Notes under the pieces: generated by a model
Database searches by the model: none
Seen by the model: the letters and a program-made list of their open reading frames with translations, nothing else
What the model was told of the DNA's origin: nothing
Shown: piece by piece, positions 1 to 8,098 of the stretch
Position numbering within the stretch: position 1 is the first letter of the stretch
How the letters are laid out: the number at the start of each line of letters is the position of its first letter
Source: Thermoplasmatota archaeon
GTDB lineage: Archaea > Thermoplasmatota > Thermoplasmata > Thermoplasmatales > Thermoplasmataceae
DNA: 51,598 bases
Assembly: GCA_023489435.1 (NCBI GenBank)
Contig: JAMDCA010000044.1
Location: forward strand, 1-51,598
Direction: 5' to 3'
Position numbers and translations under genes: made by a program

Positions 1-94
1 CACAAACTATAAATGAAAGTCAAGAGAAGGAAAACCCAGAAAATGAAAATTGGAAAAATGGATTTTAATTGTGGAATGAAAAATCAGGAGAGAA

Positions 95-1012
95 CTAATG
101 TCTTCTCCTGACAACATAGACCGTTGCAGCGACTCCAACGATCAACACCACTGCGATAAGGTAGTAGTAGGTGTTGACTGGCGGCGTGGTTGGCGTAGTG
201 GAACTGCCTGTGCTGCTGGCACTGCTGACGGTAATGGTGTTATTACCTGCAGTTGCGTTCCCAGGCATGGAGATGGCGTATGCCGGATCAATCGTAAGGT
301 TCATCGTCATGTTCATTCCACCCACCCCAGGATGAGGTGACATTGTAGTTTCATTGTTGAGGCTGAGCACGACTCCCGCGTTATAGACAAATGTCGTCAC
401 ATTGGATGAGGAACTGTAAGTCCTTGTCCACTGTGAAAGTGGCCTGGAAAATTTCGAGAAGTTGATGGCAGATGCCGAAGCAGTCTTGTTACTCCCAACC
501 TGGTTGACGTTTGTCCCGTTTACACTCAGCGGTTTGGACATCGTGAAGTTCCTCCAGGACATGTTAGCTGAACTGTTGTTGAAGATCCCGTAAAGCACCA
601 GGTGCATGTACATCGAGTAGTTGACATAGAAGATTGCTGTATCGCTTGTGCTCGCATTAGTGAAATTCACGTTGAAGCTCATGCTCACGTTCCTCACCGA
701 CGCACCATGTGTCGAGGGGGCTATTGAATTGTTAAAGTCATTTACCGTTGTGGCGTTCATCCTCGAGTTGTTGAAATGCATCTTGGTCATGTTGCTGAAG
801 GTGCCACCCATGACATGTTCCATATCGTCAACCATGAATTTTGAACCGTTGATGGTCATCTTCATGGTAGTATTCACATAGGCATTCACGGTGGCATCGT
901 TTGCCTTTGGATTTAAGGTCACACTGACAGATGTTGCATTCGTGCTGGGTATGAGCAGAGACAAGACTATGAGGCATATTATGATAATCCCGAACATAGA
1001 CTTTTTATACAT
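95..1012 (-). CDS. Sequon-rich, membrane-anchored surface protein of unknown function
   Basis: 305 residues. Residues 1-27 form a signal peptide (MYKKS followed by a hydrophobic stretch ending in TNA). Residues about 281-300 form a C-terminal membrane helix followed by the basic tail RRRH, so the body faces the outside. The body is rich in Asn, Thr and Ser and has more than twenty N-x-S/T sequons, implying heavy N-glycosylation. A Ser/Thr/Pro linker precedes the anchor. I recognise no enzymatic domain. The ATG at 1012 has a TATA-like element about 25 nt upstream, which fits a leaderless transcript. The PNGase A-like gene on the same strand ends 257 nt upstream behind poly-T tracts, so the two are probably separate transcripts. 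A surface-layer-associated or substrate-binding role is possible but unproven. Confidence 0.8.
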   Translation of the reverse strand: MYKKSMFGIIIICLIVLSLLIPSTNATSVSVTLNPKANDATVNAYVNTTMKMTINGSKFMVDDMEHVMGGTFSNMTKMHFNNSRMNATTVNDFNNSIAPSTHGASVRNVSMSFNVNFTNASTSDTAIFYVNYSMYMHLVLYGIFNNSSANMSWRNFTMSKPLSVNGTNVNQVGSNKTASASAINFSKFSRPLSQWTRTYSSSSNVTTFVYNAGVVLSLNNETTMSPHPGVGGMNMTMNLTIDPAYAISMPGNATAGNNTITVSSASSTGSSTTPTTPPVNTYYYLIAVVLIVGVAATVYVVRRRH

Positions 1013-1032
1013 ATTACATTAAATACATAAAT

Positions 1033-1044
1033 GATATAAATAAA
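1033..1044 (-). promoter_or_regulatory. TATA box for the anchored surface protein
   Basis: On the minus strand this reads TTTATTTATATC, centred about 26 nt before the ATG at 1012. That is the distance expected from TATA box to start site, so transcription probably starts at or next to the start codon. Confidence 0.5.
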
Positions 1045-1220
1045 GGTTTGTACTGTCGCAACTTTGATGTGGTGCCTAAGAGCCTAGAAAAGAGTGAATA
1101 TTATTTAAGAGCGGATATCCCGTGTCAGGTGGGATAATATCGCTTTCATCCTCTCTATTTTGGAAAAGGATTCACGCTCAATTTTGTTAAATTCGTCACG
1201 GAATCATTGGAAAGGAAGAC

Positions 1221-1251
1221 AAAAAAATGATTGGATTTTGTTCAAAAAAAA
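1221..1251 (-). terminator. Tandem poly-T terminator of the PNGase A-like gene
   Basis: On the minus strand, two T tracts (8 T at 1251-1244 and 7 T at 1227-1221) follow the stop codon of the gene ending at 1270. T-rich tracts without a strong hairpin are the usual archaeal termination signal. Confidence 0.5.
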
Positions 1252-1269
1252 GGAGGGAAGTTGAAGATT

Positions 1270-3117
1270 TTAGGGCCCTCCGTGAGAAGACTTGATGACC
1301 GTCCTGTAAAGTAGTGTTCCATTTCTGTTTACCAGCGAGTCATTCACAGCTTTTTCATTCATGTAGTAGAAGCTGGAGCCTGTCCTTGATGAAAACGCAT
1401 GACTGGTTACAGTCTTCTGAGTTACAGCATGGTTGTACGTGAGACTTGTTATGGTGAACTGGCTATTCAGTTGTGCGTCAAAGATGCCGTTGCCCTGGAC
1501 AACATCCGATGTTGTATTGGAGTGGAAGTTTCCGGTATGGCCAAAACTCGTTGACGCCGTTGAGTACGTAGATGTGGACACGTCCCGGATCTGTGTTACG
1601 TTGAATCCAAGAACCACAGAGAATGGATTAAGGACAACGTACTCGATGAGAGTCCCATTCACCTGGTAATACTGATTCGATGTGGACCCGGTCATGCTAT
1701 ATGCCTGACTAATCATCCCGGCACGACTCTGAACAATGGTTGACGTCGTCGTGTTTATGTACTCCCGCAGGTAGAAATTCTCCACATAAACTAATGCAAC
1801 ACCGAAGCTGGTATTCTGTATGATGTTGAAGCTTGGATCAAATGTTGTGGAGTTTGCGAAGAAAGATACGGCCTGGTCAGTGGTAGAGTAAATCGACTGT
1901 GCTCCATTGGGTACAACTCCTGAGGAAGTGAGAGATTCATTCACGAATTGAGTATCATTCAGATAGGCAGCGTTTTGAGGGATGCTTTCCGTTGTCGCGT
2001 TTGTAAGGGGAGACTGGTAGTATGAATCACTGAATTGTAACGCGCTGCTTGTGTGTCCCTGCCCATCGGGATTATGGGAAGTCGTAAGCATGAAGTTGGC
2101 GGCGGCCCTTATCCACACATTCTCATCGTTGAGTACTTCCACTGTTACATTTTGCTTTCCCTTGAGGAGGCTCAGGTACGGATTCAGGTTTATTGTGTGT
2201 GGAGGATACATTTCCGCCCCTATTGCAAGTATGGGCTGCCAGAGGAACAGGTCACCTCCCCCTGTCTGGATGTTGGGATAGGGCTGGACTGTCGCCACCA
2301 GAGTATTAGCTATGAAAACTCTGAACTCCCGGTACGGCGGCTGGAGAGTATACCAGAACTCATCATTTCCGTTCTGCTGCTCATACAGGTTCAAGTACGC
2401 TGATGTCACGTTTTCAGGGAATGTAACGTTCGAAGTGCGTGAAACGTTAAAGGGAATAGGAACATTGTTTGGGAATGCGTTTCTTGGAGTGGGGAAGTTG
2501 ACGTTTGTGAATGCGGGTATCACCTTGTTTGGTTCCGCTGGAGGCGTTCCATTGTAGAATGTGAACCAGACACTCAACGCAGACGAGTAGCCCGGGTTGA
2601 ACTGCGGTGAGGTTACGAATACTGATGAGGTTGCGTTCATTATGCTTCCATATTCTGTTATGTTCTGAGTAACACTGGTGTTTTCCAGTTCTAGTGTGTT
2701 CCCGGCAAGCACTTCCACCCCATTAACCGTCACAACAAAGCTGTCATCGAAGGGGTTGGATATGTATTGGTCAAAGAACGAGACCGTGATTTTTGAAAAG
2801 TTTCCGCTGGGGAAATGAACACTGTTATTCTGCTCATTTGAAGTTGTATTGTGCGAGACAAAGGCATTGTACACAGGCACCACAACAATACTGTTGCTTG
2901 GGTGGGGAATCAGGGGGCCCGAGGAAGCACTGGGCGTGTTATCCAGTGCCATATTCACGATGCGATGGTTTCCAGAACCGCTGGAACTCCAGGTTGTTGA
3001 AGGCGCGCTAGTTGCGACACGACTGCTTACGCTGTCCGGTTGGTATGAAATAACCATCATACTTCCGAGCAACAAAAGAGCAACGGCAACAGCCAGCACG
3101 ATGCTACTTTTTTTCAT
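1270..3117 (-). CDS. Secreted PNGase A-like peptide:N-glycan amidase
   Basis: 615 residues with an N-terminal signal peptide (MKKSS plus a hydrophobic stretch to about residue 24) and no C-terminal anchor. The region from about 45 to 360 matches the A-type peptide-N4-(N-acetyl-beta-glucosaminyl)asparagine amidase family known from plants and fungi. The visible match includes an FDDSFVVTVNGVEVL segment followed by 'VTQNITEY', the block NDEFWYTLQPP (about 250-258), and LFLWQPILAIGA followed by a 'hydrophobic-x-LxPYLSLLKGK' segment (about 290-318). Such enzymes cut the bond between Asn and the first GlcNAc of N-glycans and are generally acid-tolerant, which suits an acidophile. The C-terminal 240 residues are unassigned and rich in Asn/Thr/Ser. 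The neighbours (TrmB, GH1, oligosaccharide-type importer) suggest glycan scavenging. Family call is fairly sure; substrate is inferred. Confidence 0.72.
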   Translation of the reverse strand: MKKSSIVLAVAVALLLLGSMMVISYQPDSVSSRVATSAPSTTWSSSGSGNHRIVNMALDNTPSASSGPLIPHPSNSIVVVPVYNAFVSHNTTSNEQNNSVHFPSGNFSKITVSFFDQYISNPFDDSFVVTVNGVEVLAGNTLELENTSVTQNITEYGSIMNATSSVFVTSPQFNPGYSSALSVWFTFYNGTPPAEPNKVIPAFTNVNFPTPRNAFPNNVPIPFNVSRTSNVTFPENVTSAYLNLYEQQNGNDEFWYTLQPPYREFRVFIANTLVATVQPYPNIQTGGGDLFLWQPILAIGAEMYPPHTINLNPYLSLLKGKQNVTVEVLNDENVWIRAAANFMLTTSHNPDGQGHTSSALQFSDSYYQSPLTNATTESIPQNAAYLNDTQFVNESLTSSGVVPNGAQSIYSTTDQAVSFFANSTTFDPSFNIIQNTSFGVALVYVENFYLREYINTTTSTIVQSRAGMISQAYSMTGSTSNQYYQVNGTLIEYVVLNPFSVVLGFNVTQIRDVSTSTYSTASTSFGHTGNFHSNTTSDVVQGNGIFDAQLNSQFTITSLTYNHAVTQKTVTSHAFSSRTGSSFYYMNEKAVNDSLVNRNGTLLYRTVIKSSHGGP

Positions 3118-3446
3118 TTAAATCTAAAAATTCAATTGAAATATGTATATTAATATTATGAACAAAAATTCCATGTCGCTGAAGTATGGAGATAGTGCAA
3201 ACATCTTTGTATAGCATTCATGCTGATTTTACTCAGCTGACTTGTAGAGCGAAATAAAGTCAGATTGCTCAAATCATTCATGAATCTATTCTAACTCAGA
3301 AGCATTGATTCTCTTCCCATCCATGAACGGTTGACATTAAAGTCAGAAGTTTTCAATAGGACCAAATATCTTGAAATAACGAATATAATCAATGTTCAGT
3401 CCACCCTAGAGGTAAAAGCTTTATATCTTCAGTTGGATAATTTGAT
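3118..3446. other. Divergent promoter region between PNGase A-like gene and trmB-like gene
   Basis: 329 nt without an ORF. It is AT-rich next to both start codons: AATATTAATATACATA-like sequence lies on the minus strand at 3145-3160 and TTTATAT lies on the plus strand at 3420-3426. It contains the 10-nt perfect palindrome ATTCATGAAT (3276-3285) and a direct repeat TAAAGTCAGA (3255-3264 and 3338-3347). Either could be a regulator site, but both are short enough to occur by chance. Confidence 0.5.
3420..3426 (+). promoter_or_regulatory. TATA box for the TrmB-family regulator
   Basis: TTTATAT ends 21 nt before the GTG at 3447. No Shine-Dalgarno sequence precedes the GTG, which favours a leaderless mRNA and supports this start. 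Confidence 0.45.
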
Positions 3447-4475
3447 GTGAAAGAAGAGGAGCTTGTTGAAGGCCTTTTAAGATTTGGCCTAACTCCGTAC
3501 GAGATAAAGGTCTACAGGAGCCTTTTGCTATATGGCCCACAGCCTTCTGCAGGAATCGTGAAGAACTCAAGCATACCTCAACCAAGGGTTTACGATGTTT
3601 GCAACACGCTAATCAAGAAAGGCCTCATAGAGGTGAGCCCGGGAAGGACAAGGATCTACAGGGCGATCCCGATTTCATTATCCCTGAAAAAGAATGTCGA
3701 GAGCCTGAATACGTTTGTGGATGAACTGGAGACTTACGTGATTTCCCTTGGAAACCACAAGAAGAGTGAAACTCCATACATGTGGCTCGTCGAGGATAAT
3801 GTGAACATTCTCGAAAAATTCAGGAGCATGATAGTCAGGTCCAGGGAAGAACTCATCATTTCCCTTTCATCGGAGCACCTGAGTATGCTCGGCAGAGAAC
3901 TGGATGCTGCTGTCTTCAGGGGAGTAACTGTTGCGCTTGTCGTTTTTTCAGACACGTCAAGCCGACAGATAGCAAGCCTGCCAAAGAGCATTGTTCTGAG
4001 ACAGAGGGTTGCAAGAGCTGCCGAAATCGCCATCTCAGACAGAACAGCCGCAATCGTAAATATGTCCATAATTGACAAGACCACCCCATATGGCGTGTTC
4101 TTCGAAGAAAATGAAATGATACACATTCTTGGCTATTACTTCATGAGCACTATATGGAAACCTTCCAGTATTGTGAGGGATTTCACTGATCTGCAATCAA
4201 GGTCATTCAAGACCGGCTGGCTTGCATGTGAAGCTATTGCCGCTTATCTCAAAGCAGGTCTGACCCTTTTTGCAAATGTGGAAGGAATATCTGAAGGAAA
4301 GAAAGTTGAAATCAGCGGCCAGGTGGAGGGCTATGAAATAATGGAGGGACAGAAATACTCATTCATAGTGAATGACGGCACCAGAAAATATAGTGTCGGG
4401 GGAAAAACCGCAACTCTCGAGGATGTGGCAATGCACAGGCTTTACCTCTACAAGCCAACTACCGTGAAAGAATAA
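3447..4475 (+). CDS. TrmB-family sugar-responsive transcriptional regulator
   Basis: 342 residues from a GTG start; the overlapping ATG at 3445 runs straight into TGA and cannot be used. Residues 1-75 are a TrmB-type winged helix-turn-helix (LTPYEIKVYRSLLLYGPQ, then PQPRVYDVCNTLIKKGLIE). A short helical linker follows, then the TrmB C-terminal effector domain (about 110-335), which in characterised members binds di- and oligosaccharides and controls sugar uptake operons. The gene lies just upstream of and co-oriented with a beta-glycosidase and an Opp-type importer, so it most likely senses the imported sugar and controls that cluster. Full-length, with no damage seen. The ligand cannot be read from the sequence. 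Confidence 0.85.
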   Translation: MKEEELVEGLLRFGLTPYEIKVYRSLLLYGPQPSAGIVKNSSIPQPRVYDVCNTLIKKGLIEVSPGRTRIYRAIPISLSLKKNVESLNTFVDELETYVISLGNHKKSETPYMWLVEDNVNILEKFRSMIVRSREELIISLSSEHLSMLGRELDAAVFRGVTVALVVFSDTSSRQIASLPKSIVLRQRVARAAEIAISDRTAAIVNMSIIDKTTPYGVFFEENEMIHILGYYFMSTIWKPSSIVRDFTDLQSRSFKTGWLACEAIAAYLKAGLTLFANVEGISEGKKVEISGQVEGYEIMEGQKYSFIVNDGTRKYSVGGKTATLEDVAMHRLYLYKPTTVKE

Positions 4476-4531
4476 GGTCACCTGGCTATCTGGCAGCTAC
4501 AGCAGGAACTAACTCATTATACTACTTTACC

Positions 4532-4554
4532 GGGTACACCCAGAATATTTATTA
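4532..4554 (+). promoter_or_regulatory. Promoter of the GH1 gene with an adjacent inverted repeat
   Basis: An AATATTTATTA TATA box (4544-4554) lies about 26 nt before the ATG at 4576. The inverted repeat GGGT-AC-ACCC (4532-4541) abuts its upstream side, where TFB/BRE contacts would be. A regulator bound there could control the promoter; the operator role is a guess. Confidence 0.45.
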
Positions 4555-4575
4555 TTGTTGTAAAATGGGTTGGCT

Positions 4576-6027
4576 ATGTTCTCCAAGGATTTCAAATTCG
4601 GTTTTTCTGAGGCTGGGTTTCAGTCGGAGATGGGCATTTCCGATCCTGACACGAATTCAGACTGGTATGTATGGACCCATAATCCCAGTAATATTTCGAA
4701 GAAGCTTACATCCGGAGATTTGCCTGAAAACGGGCCGGCTTACTGGGATCTATACCGGGAGGACCATGACAATGCAAAATCTATCGGCATGAATGCGGCC
4801 AGGTTAAGCGTTGAATGGTCGCGTATTTTCCCGTCATCCACAGAGAAAGTGAAAGTTGGCCTTGACGAGGATGGAGACGATATATTCAACATTGAGGTTA
4901 CTGAAAAAAATCTCGAAGAACTGGACAGGCTTGCAAACAGGCATGCGGTTGACCATTACACTGAAATGTTCAGGGACTTCAAATCGAAGATGGATTACCT
5001 TGCCCTCAATCTTTACCACTGGACAGTTCCACTCTGGATAAACAACCCTGACGGAAATGAGAATGGGATATATGGTCGCCCATTCGGTGGAGGATTTGAG
5101 CGGACACAGACCATTGAATTCGCAAAGTATGCCGCCTACATTTCGTGGAAATTCGGTGAACTCGCCGACACCTGGGTAACTATGAATGAGCCTAACATGG
5201 TCTTCCTGGGCTGTGACAAGGACACCAGCTTAGCAGCACTGGCGAAAAGGAAAAAGCACTTTGCCCAGGCTCATGCAAGGGCATATGAAAACCTTAAAAG
5301 ATATTCTGGCAAAAAAGTCGGGATAGTCTATGCAAACGGCGACGTCCAGCCACTAACCCCGGAGGACATATCAGCTGCCAGACTTATGACCACAGTCCAG
5401 CGATATTCATTTTTTGACACCATTGTAAAAGGATCCATGGCCCGGAATAATCAGGATATGGGTGATGATTCTGAATTCAGAACAAAAGATAACCGGACCG
5501 ACCTTGCAAACAAGGTGGACTGGATTGGTGTGAACTATTACAGCAGGGATGTCGTGAGCGCAACAGAAAACGGCTGGAAGATAGAGCCGGGATACGGGTA
5601 TGCAACTGGTGACAAGGCAAAGTCGCTTGACGGAAGATCAGTCAGCGATACCGGCTGGGAAGTCTATCCCGATGGCATTTACAACCTTCTGATGGAATAT
5701 CACGATCACTACCACCTTCCCATGATGATAACAGAAAATGGCATTGCAGATGCCGCGGACGCCCTGAGACCCAGGTACGTTGCTTCACATATTTTCAATA
5801 TGGAACGTGCCATGAAAGACGGGGCAGATGTAACTGGATATTTCCACTGGGCCCTGACGGACAACTATGAATGGGCATCGGGCTTCAGTAAGAGGTTTGG
5901 CCTTTTTGGTGTCGATCTTGAGACCAAGGCAAGACTCTTAAGGCCAAGCTCCATGGTATTCCGGGAGATAATGGAAAACAATGGTGTTCCGGACAATCTC
6001 CTCTGGATGACAGAAGGAAAAATCTGA
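4576..6027 (+). CDS. GH1 beta-glycosidase (LacS-type)
   Basis: 483 residues. Glycoside hydrolase family 1, retaining, cleaving terminal beta-D-glucosides and galactosides in the cytosol. It closely resembles the Sulfolobus beta-glycosidase from the start (MFSKDFKFGFSEAGFQSE, SGDLPENGPAYW, SVEWSRIFP). The general acid/base is E205 in TMNEPN and the nucleophile is E387 in ITENG, nearly the same positions as in the Sulfolobus enzyme. I chose ATG 4576 over the in-frame TTG at 4570 because it aligns with the family N-terminus and sits the right distance from the TATA box. It is followed after 26 nt by the ATPase genes of an importer and preceded by a TrmB regulator. No signal peptide, so substrates must be imported first. 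Complete. Confidence 0.93.
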   Translation: MFSKDFKFGFSEAGFQSEMGISDPDTNSDWYVWTHNPSNISKKLTSGDLPENGPAYWDLYREDHDNAKSIGMNAARLSVEWSRIFPSSTEKVKVGLDEDGDDIFNIEVTEKNLEELDRLANRHAVDHYTEMFRDFKSKMDYLALNLYHWTVPLWINNPDGNENGIYGRPFGGGFERTQTIEFAKYAAYISWKFGELADTWVTMNEPNMVFLGCDKDTSLAALAKRKKHFAQAHARAYENLKRYSGKKVGIVYANGDVQPLTPEDISAARLMTTVQRYSFFDTIVKGSMARNNQDMGDDSEFRTKDNRTDLANKVDWIGVNYYSRDVVSATENGWKIEPGYGYATGDKAKSLDGRSVSDTGWEVYPDGIYNLLMEYHDHYHLPMMITENGIADAADALRPRYVASHIFNMERAMKDGADVTGYFHWALTDNYEWASGFSKRFGLFGVDLETKARLLRPSSMVFREIMENNGVPDNLLWMTEGKI

Positions 6028-6053
6028 TTCAAAGTGACCTGGAGTAGAGTTTA

Positions 6054-6857
6054 TTGAGTATCCTCGAGACAAAAGACCTGACAAAAAAGTTTGTTGTGAA
6101 GAGCGGACTGATTGGGGGAAACAGCATCGTTGCGGTTGACGGCGTCAGTGTAACCATAGATCCTGCAGAAATAGTCGGGATAGTGGGTGCAAGCGGCAGC
6201 GGCAAAAGCACTCTTGCAAGACTCCTTGTAATGCTGTACAGAGCCAGTTCAGGGCAGATCATCTATAATGGCGTGGACATAACCAACCTCAAGGGGAAAA
6301 AACTCAAGGAATACCGAAGGAACATACAGATGGTTTTCCAGGACCCGTATGCATCGCTTGATCCAAACCACACTGTAGAATGGCACTTGAGGAGACCACT
6401 GCTCATTTCCGGTGACAAAAAGGACATTGATGGGCGAATAGACGAGTTGCTTGAACTCGTCAAAGTGTCTCCCCCGTCGGTTTACAGAGGGAAGTACCCT
6501 CATCAGCTTTCCGGAGGGCAGAGACAGAGGGTCTACCTCGCAAGAGCTCTGGCAGTCAACCCGAAGATACTCATCGCGGACGAACCCGTTTCAATGCTGG
6601 ATGTATCGGTCAGAGTGGAGATACTGGAAGTCCTGCAGTCACTGAGGGAAAGGCTCGGGGTGAGTATTTTTTATATTACTCACGACTTGAATACCGTGGG
6701 CATGGTAACCGACCGCATTTATGTGATGCAGCACGGAAAAGTAGTTGAATCAGGCACTACCGACGCTGTACTGAACAATCCCGCGGATGATTACACAAGA
6801 AAACTAATCGAAGCTACACCAGACCCTTACAAGAGGATAACACCCAGGCAGGCATAA
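6054..6857 (+). CDS. Oligopeptide/oligosaccharide ABC importer ATPase, OppF-like
   Basis: 267 residues. Cytosolic ATPase that powers an Opp/Dpp-type importer. Walker A is GASGSGKSTL (about 44-53), the signature is LSGGQRQRVYLARAL, and Walker B is LIADEPVSMLD with the H-loop in ITHDL. The TTG start at 6054 is preceded by GGAG ten nt upstream and by no better in-frame start. The GH1 stop is only 26 nt before it, so cotranscription is likely. It lacks the C-terminal oligo_HPY extension present in the next gene. In archaea and Thermotogae many Opp-family systems carry cello- or other oligosaccharides rather than peptides, and the beta-glycosidase next door supports that here. Confidence 0.88.
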   Translation: MSILETKDLTKKFVVKSGLIGGNSIVAVDGVSVTIDPAEIVGIVGASGSGKSTLARLLVMLYRASSGQIIYNGVDITNLKGKKLKEYRRNIQMVFQDPYASLDPNHTVEWHLRRPLLISGDKKDIDGRIDELLELVKVSPPSVYRGKYPHQLSGGQRQRVYLARALAVNPKILIADEPVSMLDVSVRVEILEVLQSLRERLGVSIFYITHDLNTVGMVTDRIYVMQHGKVVESGTTDAVLNNPADDYTRKLIEATPDPYKRITPRQA

Positions 6858-6861
6858 CTAC

Positions 6862-7893
6862 ATGAAAGGAAGTCAATCGGTCAAGCAGCAGTCAAAAGCG
6901 GAATTCAACAAGTCTCTTGAAAATATTATAGAAGTGAGGGACCTCTCAGTTGGATATCATGGCGAAGATGGTTTTGTGACCATTATTGAAGGCCTGAACT
7001 TGAATATCAGAAGAAACATCATATTTGGCATAGCAGGTGAATCAGGTTCCGGGAAGAGTACCCTTGCCGCGGCCATTTTCAGGAATGTGAAGTATCCTGG
7101 AGAAATTTCCGGAGGCGGTGTTCTGTTTGACGGTGTGGAAATCGGCAGCCTCAAGCGCGGTGAACTGAGGAGAATGAGGGGCGGCAGGTTTTCATATATA
7201 CCTCAGGCAGCAATGAACTCCCTGAATCCAGTGAAAAGGATAGGTGATCAGTTTCAGGATATACTCATGGCCCATGACCTTGACCCAGAATCGAATGCGG
7301 ATAAAGTGAGGGAGTCCATCAGCATGGTGAGGCTGGATGAAAATGTCCTGAATATGTTTCCGCATGAACTTAGCGGTGGAATGAGGCAGAGGGTCGTGAT
7401 TTCTATGGCTCTTCTGCTGAAGCCTGAAGCAGTTATTCTTGATGAACCAACCACGGGGCTTGATGTGCTGGTGGAACATGAAATGCTCAGGGACCTTAAG
7501 ACCATACAGCAGAACTTGAACCTTACCATGATTTTTATCACACATGATCTTTCAATACTTTTCCAGATGGCTGATGAAATAGCCATAATGTATGGAGGGG
7601 AGCTGGTGGAGCAGGGTCCGTACAGTGAACTTCTCAGGTCTTCTGCAAATCCATACACCTACCTCCTTCTGGAAAGCATGCCGAGAATTGGATCCTCCAG
7701 GAAAGGGTTCGCGAAAATGAAGGGTGGGCAGAACGACTTCACTGCACAGTTGAAGGGCTGTAAATTCTCACCCCGCTGCCCATACTCAATGCCAGACTGC
7801 CGGGAACGGCACCCGGATTTGAGGAAGACAAGCACAGCCAATCATTACTACAGATGCCACAGATATCCAGAGTGGAAACCGGCAAACGCCTGA
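6862..7893 (+). CDS. Oligopeptide/oligosaccharide ABC importer ATPase, OppD-like
   Basis: 343 residues, beginning 4 nt after the OppF-like stop. Walker A is GESGSGKSTL, the signature is LSGGMRQRVVISMALL and Walker B is AVILDEPTTGLD. The C-terminus (about 285-340) is the oligo_HPY extension with a cysteine cluster (GCKFSPRCPYSMPDC, later YRCH). Such cysteines bind an iron-sulfur cluster in some Dpp/Opp ATPases. It should pair with the OppF-like subunit as a heterodimer under the two permeases. The order F then D is reversed from the usual bacterial arrangement. The first 20 residues are polar and poorly conserved, so a slightly later start is possible. Confidence 0.88.
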   Translation: MKGSQSVKQQSKAEFNKSLENIIEVRDLSVGYHGEDGFVTIIEGLNLNIRRNIIFGIAGESGSGKSTLAAAIFRNVKYPGEISGGGVLFDGVEIGSLKRGELRRMRGGRFSYIPQAAMNSLNPVKRIGDQFQDILMAHDLDPESNADKVRESISMVRLDENVLNMFPHELSGGMRQRVVISMALLLKPEAVILDEPTTGLDVLVEHEMLRDLKTIQQNLNLTMIFITHDLSILFQMADEIAIMYGGELVEQGPYSELLRSSANPYTYLLLESMPRIGSSRKGFAKMKGGQNDFTAQLKGCKFSPRCPYSMPDCRERHPDLRKTSTANHYYRCHRYPEWKPANA

Positions 7894-8070
7894 TCCGATA
7901 ATAACCGAATGGCATGCGGAAATGCTTGCAAACGTACCATGAATTGGACATATATCCTGCAGTTGTATGCTCTGATACTCATCTGTTTCAGGCAATTTTT
8001 CAGCTTTCGCTGTTCAATATATTTAAACTTGTATTCTTTGATATACTCTTTCATGTAGTATCTGGATAAG

Positions 8071-8080
8071 TTTATTATAT
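8071..8080 (+). promoter_or_regulatory. TATA box for the importer binding-protein gene
   Basis: TTTATTATAT is centred about 24 nt before the TTG at 8099. It gives the binding protein its own promoter inside the importer cluster and supports the TTG start over the later ATG at 8123, which has no Shine-Dalgarno sequence. Confidence 0.5.
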
Positions 8081-8098
8081 CAAACTAAAAATCGACTC

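Noticed and set aside
3255-3347. Direct repeat TAAAGTCAGA
   Set aside because: Two 10-nt copies 83 nt apart in an AT-rich intergenic region are not enough to claim an operator.
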